Part shown: positions 62,320-64,000 of the stretch, piece after piece
How the letters are laid out: every line of letters begins with the position of its first letter
Numbering within the stretch: position 1 is the first letter of the stretch
Assembly (NCBI GenBank): GCA_013396915.1
Contig: VWZL01005205.1
Location: forward strand, 496,001 to 560,000
Origin: Stercorarius parasiticus
Taxonomy: Eukaryota; Chordata; Aves; Charadriiformes; Stercorariidae
Length of the DNA stretch: 64,000 bases
Direction: 5' to 3'
The notes under the pieces: model-generated
Told to the model about the DNA's origin: nothing
The model's database searches: none
Seen by the model: only the letters and a program-made list of their open reading frames with translations
Program-made: the position numbers and the translations under genes

Positions 62320-64000
62320 AAATATTGTGGTACTGGCTGTTGAGTGTTAACTGGTGTAACTGAGGGTGGGCTCACCTGGGGAGCAGAGCAAACCAGGGTG
62401 ACTGATAAACGTGTCTGGATCCTCCTGAGTCCCCCAGAAGGAAGATGCGATCAAGACTTGAACGCGTTGGTCTTGCCGAGTGCTGAAGCCGCTCATCAGC
62501 GCCATGCTGCGGGGCTGTGCAGGGCATGTGCTACCTTGCACACTCTTGCACATATGGCTTCCCTTCGTTTCCAGCTGTGACATTACATCATTATTTTCCA
62601 GATAGTCCATGTACATTGAGCCCATGGTTAATGTTAATTTTCCCCAGTGAAAATATTTTTTAATGCGTATTTTTTCTTTTCATTGTTAGCTTTGAAATGT
62701 ATGGGTTTTTTTTTAAAAAAAAAAGACAAACCAAAAAAACCCTTGGTGCTCTTTTGCGTAGAGCATCCCTGAAGGGAAGGGAAAGGGCTTTGGGAGGCTG
62801 AGTTAACAGAGTGAGAAGCTGCACCAGGCAGGAGGAATTGTCCTTGGGCTCATCCAGTGCTGAGCACTTCTCACCCTGCCGATGTTTGTGCAGAGCGCTC
62901 AGTGAGTGGGAAATCACGGCTTTGCTGGAAGTGCTCGGCTGCATGGTGTTGGGGATGGATGTGGGAGGGAGAAGGAGCTGTGGAAGTGGAGACAATCTCC
63001 TGTAGCAGAGAAACCCTCCTCTGTCTTCGAGGGGAGCTGGGCAAGCAGGTGTGGTCACAGCCAGGTCACTGCTGGTCTCTAATGACCCACAAGCTGAACC
63101 AGCTGAGCCTTTTCTCTGTTGTGAACTGAGCACTAAAGGTGGGTGCTCCTGCCTGTCCTTGCCTCCCTGCCCTGGACGTGTTGGAGGGACTCGCTTGTGC
63201 TAAAGCGTAGTGCAAAGGGCAGCTCTGACACTTGTGGTGAAGGAGGATGCTGCAGCATAACAGGTCTTGTGTGAGGGCGGCAGATGTGGATGGCATCCTG
63301 TTCAGCCAGGACATTCCTCGTTCCTTCCGCCATTCAGCTACCACCATTCCCAGCTCTTCTCCCACCATGCCAGAGGTGCCGCAGCTGCCTGGGCTGGGGC
63401 CAGCATCCTGCGTGGGAGCGGTGCTCTCTTGAGACAACTTGGCTGTGAAAAATGGAGCTCTTTATTTGGTGGTTTTCCAGAAACTTTGTGTTTCTGGAAT
63501 AAAGAGACTTTATGTAAATCTCAGATTCAGTTTTAAAACAAAGTAAATAACTACTTGGCTGGACGACAACGGCAGCGCAAACCAAAATGCAGCCTGAAGA
63601 TGCAGGCACAAGCCAGAATGTGTTATTTTTAAACTTCTCCAAAGTCTGAGCCAGTCATTTTGAGTTTTCCGTGTTCCCCCCTTTTAATATTTCAATGATT
63701 GTCCCTGTAGTGACCCAGACACACTTGTACCTTGCCAGCTGCCCTCCCCTCCCTCCTCTCTCAGGTGAGGCAGGAGGAAGGGACCCCACAGCTGCTCGAG
63801 ATGATTCTTCTTGCAGGAATGTGCTGAGTGGAGACATTTTGTTCAGTGTGCAAGTTGCTCTTAAGACATCATAAGAGGAAATCCATCTTTCAGAGAAACC
63901 TGTGCAAGAGGAGCTCACATGTATCACTCGAAATGCTCATGCCTCTCTCACAGAAATACTTACGATACGCGGTATCTTTAAATGACTTCAGCCCTATGGG

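Larger units (their letters stand above)
57661..64000. other. Intergenic DNA upstream of CCNJL, no gene seen
   Basis: No coding region recognised on either strand, although GC-richer parts near 60200-63500 hold open frames up to 157 codons without known motifs. Other contents: CACGTG E-box at 57879-57884, a possible CTCF motif (58758-58771), poly(T) at 62303-62319, and an AATAAA at 63498-63503. The neighbour expected from human synteny (C1QTNF2) is not visible. Confidence 0.6.

Noticed and set aside
62660..63133. 157-codon open frame on the - strand
   Set aside because: No known motif, odd Ser/Leu-rich composition ending in a Lys-rich tail over a poly(A/T) stretch, and no splice or promoter support. 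GC-richer DNA opens long frames by chance.
63498..63503. AATAAA on the + strand as the end of a transcript
   Set aside because: No exon or coding sequence upstream supports a + strand gene here, and single hexamers are common by chance.
57661..64000. C1QTNF2, the expected right-hand neighbour
   Set aside because: No collagen-like Gly-X-Y repeat or C1q domain sequence is seen on either strand. It probably starts beyond the right edge.
1..64000. miR-146a, which lies in the same human band
   Set aside because: The mature sequence was looked for by eye and not found. In human it lies further away, beyond SLU7 and PTTG1.
1..64000. tRNA, rRNA or other structured RNA genes
   Set aside because: No A-box/B-box pairs with a foldable cloverleaf or conserved rRNA words were noticed. 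A tRNAscan or Infernal run would be needed to exclude them formally.

Overview
This window is vertebrate nuclear DNA, almost certainly from a bird. It is AT-rich and mostly non-coding, and its genes are split by GT-AG introns. It carries CR1 LINE fragments and what looks like an avian ERVL-type LTR piece. The two genes it holds, FABP6 and CCNJL, are neighbours in human (5q33.3) and appear here in the same relative order and orientation. Two single-base N characters (55861 and 57264) mark it as a draft assembly. There is no operon, CRISPR, phage or other prokaryotic architecture.

Layout. Positions 1 to about 26950 are a gene desert. I see only degraded repeats (MIR-like SINEs, an older amniote repeat with a CATTGACTTCAATGG-like core, one antisense CR1), two CTCF-like motifs, one striking hairpin and one tentative exon-like stretch at 3950-4045. 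FABP6 (ileal bile-acid-binding protein, gastrotropin) lies on the + strand at 27195-31129. It has four coding exons encoding 128 residues, a TATA box 92 bases before the ATG, and tandem AATAAA signals at 31174-31183. A 2.1 kb tail-to-tail interval follows, containing an LTR fragment. CCNJL (cyclin J-like) is on the - strand: 3' UTR about 33275-35176, then five coding exons between 35177 and 57196 encoding 390 residues. Its introns are 907, 833, 8147 and 10960 bases, reading from the 3' end of the gene towards the 5' end. Its first coding exon sits in a CpG island at about 56960-57660, which also contains a six-run G-quadruplex motif and a 20-bp palindrome. From 57661 to 64000 I find no gene. 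The C1q/TNF-related gene expected next from human synteny is not visible.

The two genes are convergent and functionally unrelated. FABP6 is an intracellular lipid carrier of the ileal enterocyte. CCNJL is a cyclin-box protein with a long polar C-terminal tail. Exon boundaries were read by hand from splice dinucleotides, frame continuity and remembered homologues. Both reading frames close exactly (387 and 1173 coding bases including stops). I found no convincing undescribed system. The most interesting items are regulatory or structural: the G-quadruplex and palindrome in the CCNJL island, the 44-nt hairpin at 17059, nuclear-receptor half-sites in front of FABP6, and a possible CTCF pair flanking the two genes.
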